DNA of 45,105 bases, from assembly GCA_024644945.1 (NCBI GenBank), contig JAHEGU010000026.1, positions 1 through 45,105 on the forward strand. Reading direction: 5' to 3'. The DNA is from Gammaproteobacteria bacterium (GTDB taxonomy: Bacteria > Pseudomonadota > Gammaproteobacteria > Arenicellales > Poriferihabitantaceae). Below the pieces are notes generated by a model, which saw nothing but the letters and a program-made list of their open reading frames with translations, was not told where the DNA came from and searched no databases. Position 1 is the stretch's first letter. Each line of letters opens with the position of its first letter. Shown here one piece after another: positions 43,653-45,105 of this stretch. The position numbers and the translations under genes are program-made.

Positions 43653-44105
43653 TCACTGGGGGAGAGTGATCTCTCCTTGCCAATTCGATATCGCTCGACC
43701 TCCGGGCAACATGTTAGTAGTGTAGGTTCCTTGCCCAGCAATCCCCAAGTACTTTCCGGTACCCGTACCGTGTGTGATTTCCCACATTCCAGAACTCTGA
43801 CCCTGTTCCCTTTTGTATGAGCTCGTATATTGGTCTGAATCTACCCCATGTATGCAGACGCCATGTGACTTTGTACCTTCTGGGCCCCAAAATCCAGAAC
43901 CATGGCACTCGATAGCTGCCGTTTCTGTAGGGCCCTCGACTACATTTGATATACCAGTCCCGTTGAACAAGTAAAATCCAGATTCTTCTCCTGTTGGCCA
44001 AGTTTGATTATCCAGAACCATAAAGTTTGAGCCTTTGGCCGTTTCGCCAGCGAATGTACTAAATGATGACAATGTAGCAAGTAGTATGAGGTATCTCAGT
44101 TTCAT
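43653..44105 (-). CDS. Exported beta-rich protein of unknown function
   Basis: A 150-residue protein with a signal peptide (KLRYLILLATLSSFSTFA, cleavage before GETAKG). The mature part is rich in Gly, Ser, Thr and aromatic residues (FYLFNGTGISNVVEGPTETA, GKYLGIAGQGTYTTNMLPGG, ISNWQGEITLP), with two Cys (IECHG, VCIHG). It looks like a small beta-barrel or lipocalin/allene-oxide-cyclase-like fold, but I do not recognise the family. It is convergent with cyclase 2. Confidence 0.7.
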   Translation of the reverse strand: MKLRYLILLATLSSFSTFAGETAKGSNFMVLDNQTWPTGEESGFYLFNGTGISNVVEGPTETAAIECHGSGFWGPEGTKSHGVCIHGVDSDQYTSSYKREQGQSSGMWEITHGTGTGKYLGIAGQGTYTTNMLPGGRAISNWQGEITLPQ

Positions 44106-44372
44106 GATTCATATTGTTATTGGTAATTCGGCTGTAAAGACTAACATAACAATCAAGTCGAACTGGCGCTCATTCCAGATACGACACTAGAATGGAATCC
44201 AGTGATCTGAAACCTTTCCGGAAAAGTGAACTACCCGCACTGGGTAATTACAAGGCGCATAGCCCAAAATTCGCTTCTGTCCGCGTAGATTCAATCCGGC
44301 CATTGGAGTTAAATCGGACGGAAGCCTCCTATATACCTTTAATAGCAAACACCCTATTCAGGGCAAAAGTCT

Positions 44373-44765
44373 ATGAGCGACGATCAACAAGTACAAAAAA
44401 ATGAAGTCATGAGCCGCATGAATGATTACATAACAGCCTTTCTGAGCGGCACGAGGGAAGATGCACTGGCTTTTGTGAAACTGCCCGTCGCCTATATCGC
44501 TGGAACAGAGGTGCAAATACACGAAGGTTATCCATTTGATCCGGTTAAGCTACGGCAAGAGACTGGACTGCACCATCTAGATGGTCGAGTAGAGATTATT
44601 CATGTTAACCCTACCAAAGCGCATGTCTTGATAGAAGCAATGCGGAAGCGCGAGGACGATTCTCCGATCGAAGGATTGCAAAGCCTTTACATCTGGCAAC
44701 GCTGCGATGCAAAAAATCCATGGCTGATCACCGCTTTTTCAGGAATCAGATTGGAATTAGATTAG
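44373..44765 (+). CDS. NTF2/SnoaL-like protein
   Basis: A 130-residue soluble protein with the NTF2-like layout: an amphipathic helix (VMSRMNDYITAFLSGTREDALAFVKLP), then a curved sheet (VEIIHVNPTKAHVLIEAM, LQSLYIWQRCDAKNPWLITAFSGI). It resembles SnoaL-like/DUF4440 ketosteroid-isomerase-fold proteins. Function is unknown. It recalls the SnoaL-like domain fused to the cyclase at 37701, but is not obviously a paralogue. Confidence 0.75.
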   Translation: MSDDQQVQKNEVMSRMNDYITAFLSGTREDALAFVKLPVAYIAGTEVQIHEGYPFDPVKLRQETGLHHLDGRVEIIHVNPTKAHVLIEAMRKREDDSPIEGLQSLYIWQRCDAKNPWLITAFSGIRLELD

Positions 44766-44908
44766 GCGTCAGTTCCACGCACTGCCTCTACAAACCTGTG
44801 ATATCAAACAGCGGTTAACTGACTGCAAATGTCCGATTTGGGCAATTCACAGCCTTCTAGCCGAGTGAGTATGGAGGGCCGCTATCTAGATAGCTGGTGA
44901 TTTGGAAT

Positions 44909-44981
44909 AGCTGACGTTCACCGAAATAGTTCAAACGGCCCAGAATGCTCCTAAGCAGTCCTTAAAACGATGAGCATTTAA
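44909..44981. repeat. Dispersed intergenic repeat, copy R5
   Basis: The best-preserved copy: it shares 26 of 29 bp with R1 at its start and 25 of 28 bp with R4 at its end, joining both ends of the element. It lies in the 327-bp gap before the last gene start; otherwise that gap shows nothing clear. Confidence 0.75.
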
Positions 44982-45092
44982 TTACGGCAGCTGGCCGGAA
45001 GCAATGGGATGGACTCCTCCTCCCTATCCGGCATCGCGATGTGCCAGACTGAAGATTGTTAACAACAGTCACAAGAAGAGGAGAAGTCCAAG

Positions 45093-45105
45093 ATGAAGAT
45101 TAAAC
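45093..45105 (+). CDS. Start of a gene running off the window
   Basis: ATG 45093 (MKIK...) is preceded by AAGAGGAGAAG, an excellent ribosome site at 10 nt spacing. Only four codons are present, so nothing can be said about the product. Confidence 0.55.

Noticed and set aside
44192-44404. A 70-codon plus-strand frame before the NTF2-like gene
   Set aside because: No family, no clear ribosome site, and it overlaps the better-supported start at 44373.
1-45105. CRISPR array, prophage or complete insertion sequence
   Set aside because: No regularly spaced repeats, no transposase or integrase frames and no phage structural genes were found on either strand.

Overview
The window reads as a chromosomal segment of a respiratory, facultatively microaerobic or anaerobic gammaproteobacterium, probably free-living and marine or sedimentary. 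The evidence is a complete cbb3 oxidase locus with hemN, two perfect FNR-type boxes, a CysZ-like gene, and betaine/sarcosine-type catabolic genes. No rRNA and no complete insertion sequence was seen, and there is no species-level marker.

Region 1 (1-13.7 kb) is the cbb3 oxidase locus. Reading leftwards on the minus strand it holds a Yip1-family membrane protein, ccoN, ccoO, ccoQ, ccoP, a small membrane protein, ccoG, ccoH, a TauE/SafE (DsbD_2) protein and hemN, mostly with overlapping or near-overlapping ends. Divergent ccoI and ccoS supply copper export and assembly. A perfect FNR box lies in the divergent start region. To the right are tRNA-Gly(CCC), a Tas-like aldo/keto reductase, and a two-gene stress unit (uspA and a host-attachment family gene). 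That unit has a second perfect FNR box exactly 41.5 bp upstream of a predicted transcription start.

Region 2 (13.8-16.3 kb) holds a small conserved-looking protein, an HNH-like protein, and an exported protein with a subtilisin-type triad followed by a C-terminal HExxH zinc-peptidase motif.

Region 3 (16.4-27.6 kb) looks like a catabolic island. Minus strand: an MttB-family methyltransferase without an in-frame TAG, then two tandem FAD oxidoreductase-GcvT proteins of the dimethylglycine/sarcosine dehydrogenase type. Plus strand, divergent: a TetR/BetI-like regulator, a class III aminotransferase, a MalY/PatB-like PLP enzyme and an EamA transporter. I infer demethylation of a quaternary or tertiary methylated amine with one-carbon units passed to folate, followed by transamination or cleavage of the remaining skeleton. 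The substrate is unknown.

Region 4 (27.6-34.1 kb) holds envelope and stress genes: a cardiolipin-synthase-like lipoprotein, a PGPGW-like membrane protein, a universal stress protein and a 915-residue AsmA/DUF748-like protein.

Region 5 (34.1-45.1 kb) is accessory in character, with long intergenic gaps, apparently AT-richer DNA, orphan genes and a frameshifted sulfurtransferase. It carries three class III nucleotide cyclase homologues. Two are paralogous cyclase-TM-FlgO/TolB-like-TPR receptors that lack the usual catalytic Asn; one is a SnoaL-like plus cyclase protein that keeps it. A diverged intergenic repeat of about 70 bp occurs up to five times here, and a 20-bp perfect hairpin with a competing alternative fold lies in the leader of the first cyclase.
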